A stretch of 64,000 nt of DNA from Aureimonas phyllosphaerae (GTDB lineage Bacteria; Pseudomonadota; Alphaproteobacteria; Rhizobiales; Rhizobiaceae): assembly GCF_900113065.1 (NCBI RefSeq), contig NZ_FOOA01000005.1, positions 1-64,000 on the forward strand, written 5' to 3'. Positions 7,985 through 16,708 of this stretch are shown here, piece after piece (the first letter of the stretch is position 1; the number at the start of each line of letters is the position of its first letter). The notes below the pieces were generated by a model. That model did not search any database and was not told where the DNA came from. It was given only the letters and a program-made list of their open reading frames with translations. The translations under genes and the position numbers were made by a program.

Positions 7985-8721
7985 GGAAGCGACCGGCGTG
8001 CCTTGCTCGCGCCTGATCTGATCGCGTCGGCCGGCCGGAAGTGAGTCCCCGGTCCTGAAGGTACTGGCGTTCGGCGCTCGGATTGTCGTCCGGCTGCGCA
8101 ACCCCCTGGAGCGAACCGCCCTGCCGTCACGCTCGACAACGCTGCGGCGCCCGAGAGGCTGGCGGGCCCGCGCCTTACGGCGCGGCGAGACCCGCTTTCC
8201 GGTCGCTCAAGCGATCTTAGACCGGATCGGATGGTAGGGCTCGGCGGTGATCTCGCCTTGCGGCACGGCGCGGGGAAGGAGCGGTTCCATCGCGTCGTGA
8301 CCGCCGGGCAATGTCGGCTCGAAGCGAAGGCGCCCGCTGCATGGTGGGCGTCCGAAGGAGGATGGCGACCGTTCGACCCATTCGGAAAGCGCTCGAAGGG
8401 GAGGTCCGAGAAAGTTGGGGTTTGACGGTCGGGTCTGTTGGCCGACGGCCGGCAACACGTGGTGAGTGAGATCAGTGTCGCCTGGCCCGCTCAACCCCTT
8501 CGAACCCGGATGCGCGCCGGTGGTTCGGCACTCCTTCGCCGGTCCCGGCACGCCCGATGCCCTCGGGAGAGCGCAGGCCCCCGGCATCGGTCCTCGTCAG
8601 CCGCCCCTCGTTTGAACAACCCGAATTCATCGTCCTTTGCCCCCACGGGTCACGATCCGCCTCCCGCCCTCGAGAGCCGGACCGTTTCGCTGCGCGCGAT
8701 CCGCTTAAGCTGCCGGACGTC
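7985..8721. other. gene-poor intergenic region containing a family B repeat
   Basis: About 740 bases with no convincing gene. Short frames (for example 8207-8587 on the minus strand) have proline/arginine-rich, non-protein-like composition. A small stem CGCGCC-TTAC-GGCGCG lies at about 8168-8183. The segment 8218-8395 is a copy of dispersed repeat family B. The rest shows nothing recognisable. Confidence 0.5.
8218..8395 (-). repeat. dispersed TIR repeat, family B copy 1 (degenerate, longer)
   Basis: On the minus strand this reads CGAGCGCTTTCCGAATGGGT, then CGAACGGTCGCCATCCTCCT and TCGGACGCCC, matching the start of the copies at 23707 and 32315. Its other end, CCATCCGATCCGGTC, matches their right-hand end. 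The interior is longer and diverged. Boundaries are approximate. Confidence 0.6.
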
Positions 8722-10170
8722 CTAGATCGCCAGAGCGTTCTCGGCTGCAGCCGCGAGGATGATCGCCTCGCCTCCCGCCGCGTTGGGATGCTGCTGGGAA
8801 CCGGGATTGCCCGTGTCCGACGCAAATCCGGCCCTCCACAGATGCGGATCGCCGGGAAGTTGGGCGGGCAGTGCGAACTCCACGAACCCTGCCAAGAGGG
8901 AACCGAAACCGCCGGTTCTCAGATCGGCGTTGAAGGCAAGGCGCCGCCCGTCCTGCATTGCGGCAGGCACCGTCTGGTTGCCTTCGGTGATCGGAGCCGT
9001 CGCCACCGTCGAGGGTGTGATCGTCGACTGGTAGATCCGCACCGAAGGGATCGCCGCCTTGAAGGCGCCGAACAGTGTGGTGAGGTGACCCTTCAGGGTG
9101 GCTGCTGAGGACGACGAGGACATGTCGTTCACCCCGAGATCGCAGAAGATGTCGGTGACACCGAGCGCCTGCATCAGGGCGATGCGCCGGGTGTAGGTCG
9201 CGCGGTTGGCCTGCGCCGAGGCGCCGGAGCGCCCGAGATGCAGCACGCTGCCGGTGCCGGTCTGCACGACGAGGCCGGCCAGGATGCCAAGGGCAAGGCC
9301 TGGAGCCGCCCCATGTGAATAGCCGCCGACGCCTTGAGAGATGCTGTCGCCGGCAAGGGCAAAGAGGCGATGGGAGGAAGGCATGTCGCCGACGAGGCCG
9401 ATCGCGGCAGCCGGCATCTGCTGCGTCGCGTTCCCGATCGTCCCCGACGCCGCCTTGTCGACCAGGTCGACGCCCTCCTCCATGTGACCGATATGGGCGC
9501 TACGGAACGCGTCGGTATAGGACCAGCGGCCGCCGCTCGGCACCCGGCCGTGCGTGCGGATCCAGTAGAAGCCGGCCGGAACCGTGAAGCCCGCGGCCTT
9601 TTCGGATCGCGCCAGGATCGTGCCCGGCACCACGGTCACCGGCGCGCCCATGTCGCGGATCGTGCCGTCCGGCAGCTCGATCGCGCTGTGGTAGGTGGCC
9701 TCGTTCGGATGGTCGAACTCGGCGCCCGAATTGTAGTGGAAGCCGGTATAGGCGACCTCCGGATTGGGGATCGGGACCGGCGTATAGAAGCGTTTGCGGA
9801 CGTTGAAGGCGGTCTTGGTCCCGTCCGACGGGCGGATCTGGTTGCCCTGGTCGCCGCCAAAGCCGGCAAGGCGCCGGACGGTCTCGCCGCTGGCGGCATA
9901 TCCGGGGCCGATGACGGTCGCGGGCGATGTGATCTCCGTTCGTGCCGCGAGTGCTTGACCTGGCGAGGGTGCCGTGCCGAGCTGATGGGACCAGCGCCCC
10001 AGCGCGGAGGTCGTCGCGGTTCCGACGGGCATGCCGTCGAGAAGGACGATCACGGTCGCGCCCCGAGGCGCACGCCCGCTTGCCGTGCGTGTCGCGGGGT
10101 CGAAGACCGGTCGCGACAGGCTGGGGCCTCCACGCGCGCCCAGAAGCAGCCCGATGCCGAGACCCGCCAT
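8722..10170 (-). CDS. ghsB: SGNH/GDSL-domain head-spike fibre protein (GhsB-like)
   Basis: A 482-residue protein without a clear signal peptide. Residues about 20-65 look like an Ig-like/adhesion module (RPVFDPATRTASGRAPRGAT, VGTATTSALGRWSHQL). A middle beta-rich segment follows. The C-terminal half (from about 265) is an SGNH hydrolase: block I ALAGDSISQG (Ser 276), block III LGVNDM (Asn 348) and a late QHPNAAG histidine. The gene starts in a TGATG overlap with the spike-base gene upstream. That pairing is the signature of GhsA/GhsB, the capsule-binding head spikes of the Rhodobacter capsulatus gene transfer agent (rcc01079/rcc01080), also found with some phages. No other GTA structural gene is in the window. 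A plain polysaccharide esterase is the alternative. Confidence 0.75.
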   Translation of the reverse strand: MAGLGIGLLLGARGGPSLSRPVFDPATRTASGRAPRGATVIVLLDGMPVGTATTSALGRWSHQLGTAPSPGQALAARTEITSPATVIGPGYAASGETVRRLAGFGGDQGNQIRPSDGTKTAFNVRKRFYTPVPIPNPEVAYTGFHYNSGAEFDHPNEATYHSAIELPDGTIRDMGAPVTVVPGTILARSEKAAGFTVPAGFYWIRTHGRVPSGGRWSYTDAFRSAHIGHMEEGVDLVDKAASGTIGNATQQMPAAAIGLVGDMPSSHRLFALAGDSISQGVGGYSHGAAPGLALGILAGLVVQTGTGSVLHLGRSGASAQANRATYTRRIALMQALGVTDIFCDLGVNDMSSSSSAATLKGHLTTLFGAFKAAIPSVRIYQSTITPSTVATAPITEGNQTVPAAMQDGRRLAFNADLRTGGFGSLLAGFVEFALPAQLPGDPHLWRAGFASDTGNPGSQQHPNAAGGEAIILAAAAENALAI

Positions 10171-10442
10171 CACGCCATCCCCACGATATGGCCGGCCGTG
10201 GTACCTGTCGCGAGGACACGGCCGACGCGGATCGGAAGCCCCGCGCCGTCCGCGAGATTGCGGAACACGACGGTTTCGCCGGTCGTACGATCCTGCACCG
10301 CGAGATCGCCGCCCGTGCCGACGAAGAGGCCGGTGGTCACGAAGGCCAGGTCGAGGCTGTCGCTCGGCACCACCGCGAAGAGTCGGTTCGCCGGGCCGTC
10401 TGCGGTCGGGGCATTGCTGGAATAGGGGTCTTGGGCTGCCAT
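10170..10442 (-). CDS. ghsA: spike base protein, RCAP_rcc01079 family (GhsA-like)
   Basis: A 90-residue protein beginning MAAQDPYSSNAPTADGPANR. It contains AVVPSDSLDLAFVTTGLFVG, GTGGDLAVQDRTTGE and the C-terminal LPIRVGRVLATGTTAGHIVG. These are the conserved segments of the small spike base proteins of gene transfer agents. It is expected to form the socket through which the fibre encoded by the next gene attaches to the capsid. The start at 10442 is preceded by AAGGAG with good spacing; a longer frame begins at 10466. Its TGA overlaps the ATG of the fibre gene by one base, implying coupled translation. It lies about 200 bases downstream of a polysaccharide glycosyltransferase gene. Confidence 0.8.
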   Translation of the reverse strand: MAAQDPYSSNAPTADGPANRLFAVVPSDSLDLAFVTTGLFVGTGGDLAVQDRTTGETVVFRNLADGAGLPIRVGRVLATGTTAGHIVGMA

Positions 10443-10647
10443 CGGGCTCTCCTTGGAACGCCCCAAGGCTAGAGCCGAGGCCGGAGGCCGCGGAGAGACG
10501 GGGGAGATGGGCCGAGGACCCTGCTCAACTGGCAGCGCTCTGGGCGGGAGGGCGCGTCAACACGCCGATCTTCCCCTTGGCTCGGCGAGGTCGAACCTCG
10601 CTGTTCGGCTGCGGACTGATGCGCCCTCCGGCGCTCAAGGGGGCTTC

Positions 10648-11508
10648 CTAGCGAAGGCTGCGCTGCCGCGTCCTGCGCATCTCTCCCATCGCGTCGCGCG
10701 TCGCGGCGAGGAATGTTCCCGGCTTTAACTCGCCGCGTGCCGTCAGTGCGGAGCCGACGGCGAGCTTGCGAAGGAGCGCGCTGCGCAGCGCCGGGATGCG
10801 GCCGGCATGGCGGGCGATCACGAGAAGTCCGGACGGATAGTACTTCGCGCGGATTGCCGTGTTGCGGTCGCGGTGGCCGATCGAGGGGAGCGGCATGAAG
10901 CGCGTGCGGCGGCACAAGGCGAGCGCCCTCAACGCGTAGTCGGTGTCTTCCGAGCCGTTCAGGCGCGCGCCGACGCCAAGCTCCGGATCGAAGCCGCCAA
11001 TCTCGCGAACGATGGGGCTGCGAAACACCATCGTGTTCGAGGAGGCGCGTCGCAGGACGTCCTGGACCGAGGCGTCCCGCTCGATCGAACCGTCCACGGG
11101 AACCGGAGCGGACGCGTAGTCGCAGAACCAGAAGTCGAGATCGGGCTGCCGGGCGAAGGCATCGTGGATGTAGCCGAGCGCGCCCTCGGGATACCAGCAG
11201 TCGTCGTCGGGAAAGGCGACGATCTCGTCGCCGTGCATCCACCCGAGACGACGGCCTTCGTCGAGCAGCCTGTTGCGCGCCGCCGACAGGGAAACGAGGC
11301 CAGGCGTGGTGAGGAGGGTGACGAAGCGGGCATCCTCCTGCGACAGGAGATCGGCCGGAGCCTCTCCGCAGCACTGCAGGAGGATCATCAGCCGAAGGTC
11401 GATGTCGGGCCGCGCCCGGGCCGTGGCGGATACCGACGCGATCATCCGCGACAGGGCGTCGGAGCGGCCGGACGACAGGTTCGCCGTGCTGAAGAGATTG
11501 ACGATCAT
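10648..11508 (-). CDS. family 2 glycosyltransferase
   Basis: A 286-residue cytosolic transferase starting MIVNLFSTANLSSGRSDALS at 11508. The GT-A fold is indicated by the early segment SLSAARNRLLDEG, the metal-binding aspartate cluster IVAFPDDDCWYPEGALGYIH and the acceptor-side NGSEDTDYALRALALCRR (an ED motif). It should transfer a sugar from a nucleotide donor during surface polysaccharide assembly; donor and acceptor cannot be told from sequence. The frame continues far upstream of 11508, but that portion is arginine-rich and not protein-like, so the shorter start is chosen. It lies downstream of the SGNH gene and ugd on the same strand. Confidence 0.85.
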   Translation of the reverse strand: MIVNLFSTANLSSGRSDALSRMIASVSATARARPDIDLRLMILLQCCGEAPADLLSQEDARFVTLLTTPGLVSLSAARNRLLDEGRRLGWMHGDEIVAFPDDDCWYPEGALGYIHDAFARQPDLDFWFCDYASAPVPVDGSIERDASVQDVLRRASSNTMVFRSPIVREIGGFDPELGVGARLNGSEDTDYALRALALCRRTRFMPLPSIGHRDRNTAIRAKYYPSGLLVIARHAGRIPALRSALLRKLAVGSALTARGELKPGTFLAATRDAMGEMRRTRQRSLR

Positions 11509-11606
11509 GAACGGGAAGCTCCGGTCGCAGATGGCTCGGGGGCGAGGGGGAGGGCGGCGGTTGGGGGTTGCACGCGGCAACGCCTCTGCGAGATCGCTGC
11601 CATCCG

Positions 11607-12275
11607 TCAGCGATCTCGATCGGTCGCGCAGGGCAGGACGCCGTCGTCCACCAGGCGTTTCATGACGTTGGGCACGATCACCGCGGTGGCGCTGCCCGGC
11701 GTCGGATGGGCACCGTCGACGATTGCAAGATACAGCGCGTCGGCGCCCATCGCCTCCCAGCCCGGCCGGTGGTCGATGTAGCGGGCGCCGATCTCCTCGG
11801 CCAAACGGCGGTGTGCGTCCTCGTAGCGGTCGCGGAACGGGCGGGCCCACGAACGGCGGCCGCTCACCGGATTCATTGTCATGAGGTAGACGAGGATGTC
11901 GGGATTCCGCCGGCGGAATGCGGCGACGATGGCGCGCATGTTGCCAACACTCTCGTCGACGCCGATCCACTTGTTGAGCGCAGCGTCGTTGACGGCAAAT
12001 TCCAGGAATACGATGTCGGGCCGGGTGGCCGCGACCGCGTCCACCGCCGCGACGCCCCAGTCGGACGCCGCGCCCGCTAGCCCGTCGTTCGTGATCTCGA
12101 CCGGTTGCCGCAGGCAGGTCCCGATCGCTTCCGCGAGGGGAGCCTGCCAGCCGCCGTTGGCCGTCAGGCTCGTGCCGAAGGTGGAGATCCTCAACGTTGC
12201 GTCCCGCGCCGCGGCCGGAAAGGCTCCGACCAACGCGCAGCCGACGAGCAGCAGGGAGCCGAAGGTCCGGACCAT
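11607..12275 (-). CDS. secreted SGNH/GDSL hydrolase
   Basis: A 222-residue protein with a signal peptide (MVRTFGSLLLVGCALVGAF, cleaved after PAAARDA or near it). SGNH blocks follow: ISTFGTSLTANGGW (nucleophile Ser in GTSL), FLEFAVNDAA (block III) and IVDGAHPTPGSA (Asp-x-x-His, block V). Such periplasmic hydrolases often remove acetyl or other acyl groups from polysaccharides, which suits its position between ugd and a glycosyltransferase. The start at ATG 12275 has GAAGGA just upstream. The substrate is inferred from context only. Confidence 0.82.
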   Translation of the reverse strand: MVRTFGSLLLVGCALVGAFPAAARDATLRISTFGTSLTANGGWQAPLAEAIGTCLRQPVEITNDGLAGAASDWGVAAVDAVAATRPDIVFLEFAVNDAALNKWIGVDESVGNMRAIVAAFRRRNPDILVYLMTMNPVSGRRSWARPFRDRYEDAHRRLAEEIGARYIDHRPGWEAMGADALYLAIVDGAHPTPGSATAVIVPNVMKRLVDDGVLPCATDRDR

Positions 12276-12357
12276 CGCATCCTTCACATCCCGCCTCCGG
12301 TCCTCGGCCGGCCGTCCGGTCCGTGGGATGATCGGTCGGCCAGTTCCTTCCGAGACG

Positions 12358-13740
12358 TCAGGCCGAGCGCGCGAGGGGTTCGGCGGCCGGCGCCTGCACG
12401 CTGCCGCGGCCGATCGAGTGATATTCGAAGCCGGCCTCCGCCATGGTCTCCAGCGAGAAGACGTTGCGGAAGTCGACGAGGATCGGGTTGCGCAGGGCGG
12501 CGCGGTAGCCCTCCAGCGGGAAGCGAACGAACTCCTCCCATTCGGTCGCGAGAACGCAGAGGTCGGCCCCTTCGATCGCGTCCTGCATCGTCGGGCAGTA
12601 CTCGATCGCATCGCCCAGCATCTCGCGGGCGTGGTCCATGCCCTTCGGGTCGAAGGCGCGTACGATGGCACCGCGCTGCGTCAGCTGCTCGGCGACCAGC
12701 ACCGCGACGCTGTCGCGCACGTCGTCGGTGTTGGGCTTGAAGGTCAGGCCGAGGAGGGCGATCGTGCGCCCGTCCACCGAGCCGCCGGCAGCCTGGATGA
12801 CCTTGGCCACCATGCGGTGCGGGCGCGAGCGGTTGACGGTGATGACGGCCTCGACGATCGTCGCGGGGCTGAGCGCCTTCTCGCCGATATGGACCATGGC
12901 GAGCGTGTCCTTCGGGAAGCACGAGCCGCCGTAGCCGGGGCCGGGCTTCAGGAACTCGCGGCCGATGCGTTTGTCCGAACCCATGCCGCGCGAGATCGCA
13001 CCGATGTCGCCGCCGACCTTCTCGCAGATGTCGGCCATCTCGTTGATGAAGGAGACCTTGGTCGCCAGGAAGGTGTTGGCGGCGTACTTGATGAGCTCCG
13101 ACGAGATGATGTCGGTGGAGATCAGCTCGAAGCCCTGTTCGGTAAAGGGGCGATAGAGCGCCTCGAGACGTTCGCGGGCCCGCGCGCTGTCGGTGCCGAT
13201 GACGATGCGGTCCGGCTTCATGAAGTCGGAAACCGCGTTGCCCTCGCGCAGGAACTCGGGGTTCGACGCGACGTCGAAGTCGAGGTTCGGATTCTCGCGC
13301 TCGATGATCCGGCGCACCTCGTTGCCGGTGCCGGCCGGCACGGTCGACTTGGTCACCACCACGGCATAGTGGTCGAGGTTGCGGGCGATATCGCGGCTTG
13401 CGGCGTAGACGTACTGCAGGTCGGCATTGCCGTCGAGCTTGCGGGTCGGCGTACCCACCGCGATGATGACGATCTGCGCTTCGCGCAGCGCCTCGGCGAT
13501 GTCGGTTGTGAAGATGAGGCGTCCGGCTTCTGCGTTGCGGACCACGACCTCGTCGAGACCCGGCTCGTAGATCGGGATGATGCCCTTCTTCAGCTTCTCG
13601 ATCTTGGCTTCCACCTGGTCGACGCAGGCGACGCGCCAGCCCGACTCGGCCAGGCAGGCTCCCGAGACGAGGCCGACATAGCCGGTTCCGATCACGGCAA
13701 CCTGGGGCGCCGAGCTTCCGGCAAGCGACATATCCAGCAT
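12358..13740 (-). CDS. ugd: UDP-glucose 6-dehydrogenase
   Basis: A 460-residue enzyme that oxidises UDP-glucose to UDP-glucuronate with two NAD+, supplying uronic acid for capsule or exopolysaccharide. The N-terminal NAD motif is VAVIGTGYVGLVSGACLAES (residues 14-33). The central domain includes KYAANTFLATKVSFINE. The catalytic cysteine 274 sits in GPGYGGSCFPKDT, and LGLTFKPNTDDVRDS binds the nucleotide sugar. Length is typical (about 440-470). It is the first gene of a minus-strand run that continues with an SGNH esterase and a glycosyltransferase. Start codons at 13740 and 13731 are both possible. Confidence 0.97.
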   Translation of the reverse strand: MLDMSLAGSSAPQVAVIGTGYVGLVSGACLAESGWRVACVDQVEAKIEKLKKGIIPIYEPGLDEVVVRNAEAGRLIFTTDIAEALREAQIVIIAVGTPTRKLDGNADLQYVYAASRDIARNLDHYAVVVTKSTVPAGTGNEVRRIIERENPNLDFDVASNPEFLREGNAVSDFMKPDRIVIGTDSARARERLEALYRPFTEQGFELISTDIISSELIKYAANTFLATKVSFINEMADICEKVGGDIGAISRGMGSDKRIGREFLKPGPGYGGSCFPKDTLAMVHIGEKALSPATIVEAVITVNRSRPHRMVAKVIQAAGGSVDGRTIALLGLTFKPNTDDVRDSVAVLVAEQLTQRGAIVRAFDPKGMDHAREMLGDAIEYCPTMQDAIEGADLCVLATEWEEFVRFPLEGYRAALRNPILVDFRNVFSLETMAEAGFEYHSIGRGSVQAPAAEPLARSA

Positions 13741-13978
13741 CGGACCGATCCATCACGTTCGAGTTGCAGATCGCGCCGGAGGGCATCGCCGGTCGATATG
13801 CATCTACAGGATAACGGACCCATGTTTCACGTCGTCCTTCGCATTGCAAGAAAAGGAACGTGACAGGGTTTCCGGCGGGATCTGCAAACCCCCTCCGCCC
13901 GCTGCGTTATGCGATGAACGTGACACTACCATGGAGAAGCCGCAAGGCTTCGAAGGTCCGCGCCGGGACGGGCGTCGG

Positions 13979-14326
13979 TCAGACCGCCGTCTCTTCGCCC
14001 GCCTCCGGTCGTGCCGCGCGGTCCTGCCGCAGCGAGACGACCATGCCGGCCAGCGTGCGCAGGGGATCGCCCGCCGCGCTGGCAGACGGGGCCGCCTCGA
14101 CCGTTTCGCAGACCGGGATCGTATGCTGGTCGACGAGGGTCTGGGCGTGCTCGCGGATGGCGTCGAGATCTCGCTGCAATGCGGCACGGCGGAACGGTCC
14201 GCCCCGCAGGAGGCCGCTGATCCGCCCGAGCGACTGAAGGCGTGCGCTCGCCGCTTCCAGGCGCTCCATCTGCGTCCAGAATTCGGCTTCGGCGGTTGGA
14301 TCGACCCATGTCCGATTCTGAAGCAT
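13979..14326 (-). CDS. hypothetical helical protein
   Basis: A 115-residue predicted protein starting MLQNRTWVDPTAEAEFWTQM at 14326. It looks largely helical with heptad-like spacing (ERLEAASARLQSLGRISGLL, LQRDLDAIREHAQTLVD) and an alanine-rich, acidic tail ending GEETAV. I do not recognise a family. Codon and amino-acid make-up look protein-like, unlike the shadow frames opposite it. It lies between ugd and a divergent epimerase gene in the polysaccharide region, which is the only clue to its role. Confidence 0.5.
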   Translation of the reverse strand: MLQNRTWVDPTAEAEFWTQMERLEAASARLQSLGRISGLLRGGPFRRAALQRDLDAIREHAQTLVDQHTIPVCETVEAAPSASAAGDPLRTLAGMVVSLRQDRAARPEAGEETAV

Positions 14327-14507
14327 GCCCCAAGTCCTAGCAAATGCGATCCTTATAATGAGATGCAATTTGCGGGATCAAGCTTGTTCGGGCCTGTGAG
14401 TCTGTCGGTCATCAGGGCCGGACCGCCGTCCGCCGCGAGCCGCGAATTGGTTGATCCTTTTCATGTTGCACTGCATATGAACGGGACGGGTGCTGACGGA
14501 GGTCGCG

Positions 14508-15479
14508 GTGAAGCAGGCGATGGTTGTGGGCGGGGCCGGGTTCATCGGGACCCACCTCTTGGCGCATCTCAAGGCGGAAGGGCGCTACGACCGGCTTGTC
14601 AGCGTCGACATCGCTCCGCCGCAGCGGCCGGTCGCCGGCGTCGCCTACGAGATCCACGACATCCGCGCCCCGTTCCCAGAGCGGCTCGACGGCGCGTTCG
14701 GCGCGATCTTCAATCTCGCGGCCGTCCATCGCACGCCCGGGCACGAGCCACACGAGTACTACGAGACCAATCTCGGCGGGGCGCTCAACGTCTGCGAGTT
14801 CGCGGCGCGCAACGGCATCGAGGCGATTCTCTTCACGAGTTCGATCGCGGTCTACGGTCCGGGCGAAGACCTGAAGACCGAACGTTCGGTGCCCGAGCCC
14901 GTCTCCGACTACGGCCGCTCCAAGCTTCTCGCCGAAGGCATCCATCGCCAGTGGCTGGCGGGCGAGGCGGCGCGTCGCCTCGTGATCGCGCGGCCCGCCG
15001 TGATCTTCGGGCAGGGGGAGGGTGGCAACTTCACGCGCCTCGCCAAGGCGCTGCGCAAGGGCACCTTCGTCTATCCCGGCCGCAAGGACACGATCAAATG
15101 CTGCGGCTATGTCGGCGAGATCGTGCGCTCGATGGACCATGCGATGGACTTCGGCGAGCGCGAGTTCCTCTACAACTTCTGCTATCCGCAGGCCTATACG
15201 ATCGAGGAGATCTGTCAGGCGTTCGAGCGCGTCGCGGGCTACAGGTCGCCGCGCGGCGTCGTTCCGCAGCCCGTGATGAATGCGGCGGCGATCCCGTTCG
15301 AGGTGCTGAACCGGGTCGGGGTGCGCAACGGCATCGATCGCGAGCGCATCCTGAAGCTCGTCCGCTCGACGCGCGTCGAGCCGGCGGCGCTTCTTGCCAG
15401 CGGCTTCCGTTTCTCCACCGATCTCGAGGGATCGCTGCGCGACTGGAAGAGCCGCAGCACCGGCGACGTCATGGTCTGA
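14508..15479 (+). CDS. NAD-dependent sugar epimerase/dehydratase
   Basis: A 323-residue extended SDR enzyme. The NAD motif is VVGGAGFIGTHLLAHLKAEG near the N terminus. The catalytic Ser-Tyr-Lys set appears as FTSSIAVYG and SDYGRSK. A nucleotide-sugar segment includes ARPAVIFGQGEGGNFTRLAK. It probably interconverts or dehydrates a UDP- or dTDP-sugar for surface polysaccharide; the exact reaction is not assigned. The start is taken as GTG 14508 (VKQAMVVGGAGF), because GGAGG lies five bases upstream. A longer frame begins at 14490 but has no such site. It is followed by its own intrinsic terminator. Confidence 0.85.
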   Translation: MKQAMVVGGAGFIGTHLLAHLKAEGRYDRLVSVDIAPPQRPVAGVAYEIHDIRAPFPERLDGAFGAIFNLAAVHRTPGHEPHEYYETNLGGALNVCEFAARNGIEAILFTSSIAVYGPGEDLKTERSVPEPVSDYGRSKLLAEGIHRQWLAGEAARRLVIARPAVIFGQGEGGNFTRLAKALRKGTFVYPGRKDTIKCCGYVGEIVRSMDHAMDFGEREFLYNFCYPQAYTIEEICQAFERVAGYRSPRGVVPQPVMNAAAIPFEVLNRVGVRNGIDRERILKLVRSTRVEPAALLASGFRFSTDLEGSLRDWKSRSTGDVMV

Positions 15480-15510
15480 AAGGGGAACGCTCGCGCGCGT
15501 TCCCTTCTTT
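15480..15510 (+). terminator. intrinsic terminator of the epimerase gene
   Basis: AAGGGGAACGC (15480-15490) pairs with GCGTTCCCTT (15497-15506) with one bulged G, followed by CTTTT. It begins directly after the TGA. Confidence 0.8.
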
Positions 15511-15520
15511 TCGGCGCGGA

Positions 15521-15559
15521 AAAAAAAGGGGCCGCCGGCGAGATGCCGGCGGCCCCTTT
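15521..15559 (-). terminator. intrinsic terminator of the RTX-type gene
   Basis: A perfect 15-bp stem, AAAGGGGCCGCCGGC (15525-15539) with GCCGGCGGCCCCTTT (15545-15559), loop GAGAT. On the minus strand it is followed by a run of seven or more T, 26 bases after the stop of the RTX-type gene. Confidence 0.93.
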
Positions 15560-15585
15560 CGTTGTCTGGCTGACCGCTACTCGCC

Positions 15586-16653
15586 TTAGGCGAGCAGGAT
15601 GTGCTCGGCCTTGAGATCGACGTTCGCGCCGATGAACGCGATCTCCTGCGAGCCGCCGGCGCCCGTGCCGTTCTCGTCGTAGGACAGGATGCCGGTCGCC
15701 CGGTTGTAGATCAGTTGGGCGTCGGTGCCGACGGCCGTGTTGAACTGCAGGTCGGCCGGATCCAGGGCGCCGTTGACCGCCGTGAGGCCGGTGAAGGCGC
15801 CCTGCGAGCGGTCGAGCACGATGACGTCGTCGGCGCCGAAGTCGAAGATGCCGTCGCGGTTGCCCGCACCCGCTTCCGCGAAGACGAACTTGTCGACGCC
15901 GCCATTGCCGTAGAGCCGATCGTTGCCCGCGCCGCCAGCGATGACGTTGTCGGCGGCGTTGCCGGTGATCAGGTTGTTCAGGCTGTTGCCCGTGCCGTTG
16001 ATGGCGGCATCGCCGACGAGGCGCAGGCTCTCGATATTGGCGTTGTCGGCGCCGGCATCGCCGAGCTTCACTGAAACCGTCGTGAAGATCTGGTCGTGAC
16101 CGCCGTTCGCGGCTTCGCCAGTGACCTTCTCGCCGACCGTGTCGAAGACGTAGGAGTCGTCGCCGGCCGAGCCCTTGAAGATGTCGAGACCGCCGCGGCC
16201 GTCGAGGAAGTCGTTGCCGGCGCCGCCGACCAGGACGTCCTGGTAGCCGCTCGCCTTGATGATGTAGCGCTCGACGCTTTCGCCGGTCAGCGAGCCGGTC
16301 GGGATGAAGCCGAAGGCATAGGACTTCACCGTCACGGCCGTCGCGTCGCCGGTCCCCTCGGACGACATGACGATCCGCTTGTCGGAGGTGAGTTCCAGCG
16401 TGTCGATGCCGGCGCCGCCGTCGAACTTCGAGCCGAACAGGAGACCGGTGTTCTCGTTGACGATCATGCGATCGTCGCCGTTGCCGCCGAAGAAGTCGCT
16501 CGAGGTGATCACGCCGCCGCTGTCGGGCGTCTGGAAGACGTCGTTGCCGTCGAGACCGTGGACCGCGGCGTTCTTGTAGAACAGCGACGTCAGCGTGTCG
16601 TCGCTGTTCGTGAGAGACACCTTACCGAAAGATAAAAGTTTACTGAAATCCAT
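15586..16653 (-). CDS. RTX-type calcium-binding secreted protein
   Basis: A 355-residue acidic glycine/aspartate-rich protein with no Sec signal peptide, starting MDFSKLLSFGKVSLTNSDDT. Hemolysin-type nonapeptide repeats are visible in several places: FFGGNGDDRMIV, VGGAGNDFLDGRGGLDIFKG, NLITGNAADNVIAGGAGNDR and LYGNGGVDKFVF. The aliphatic C terminus (SQEIAFIGANVDLKAEHILL) resembles type I secretion signals. It should be exported by a type I ABC/MFP/TolC system, fold on calcium outside the cell and act at the surface or matrix. No T1SS gene is in the window. It has its own terminator and an A+T-rich promoter region, and it sits inside the polysaccharide gene region. Confidence 0.88.
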   Translation of the reverse strand: MDFSKLLSFGKVSLTNSDDTLTSLFYKNAAVHGLDGNDVFQTPDSGGVITSSDFFGGNGDDRMIVNENTGLLFGSKFDGGAGIDTLELTSDKRIVMSSEGTGDATAVTVKSYAFGFIPTGSLTGESVERYIIKASGYQDVLVGGAGNDFLDGRGGLDIFKGSAGDDSYVFDTVGEKVTGEAANGGHDQIFTTVSVKLGDAGADNANIESLRLVGDAAINGTGNSLNNLITGNAADNVIAGGAGNDRLYGNGGVDKFVFAEAGAGNRDGIFDFGADDVIVLDRSQGAFTGLTAVNGALDPADLQFNTAVGTDAQLIYNRATGILSYDENGTGAGGSQEIAFIGANVDLKAEHILLA

Positions 16654-16680
16654 GTCGACCCCCTGCTGTTGGTTAGCGAC

Positions 16681-16708
16681 CTATTAATGACGCTAGGGTA
16701 GGAGTCAA
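16681..16708 (-). promoter_or_regulatory. candidate sigma70-type promoter of the RTX-type gene
   Basis: On the minus strand TTGACT (plus 16703-16708) and TAATAG (plus 16681-16686) are separated by 16 bases. They lie 28 bases upstream of the ATG within a markedly A+T-rich segment (about 16654-16760). A GGGGG purine run precedes the start. The rest of the gap up to 16947 shows no gene. Confidence 0.5.

Noticed and set aside
8207-8587. A 126-residue minus-strand frame in the gene-poor region
   Set aside because: Its composition is Pro/Gly/Arg-rich and most of it lies over the family B repeat. No start site or domain supports it.
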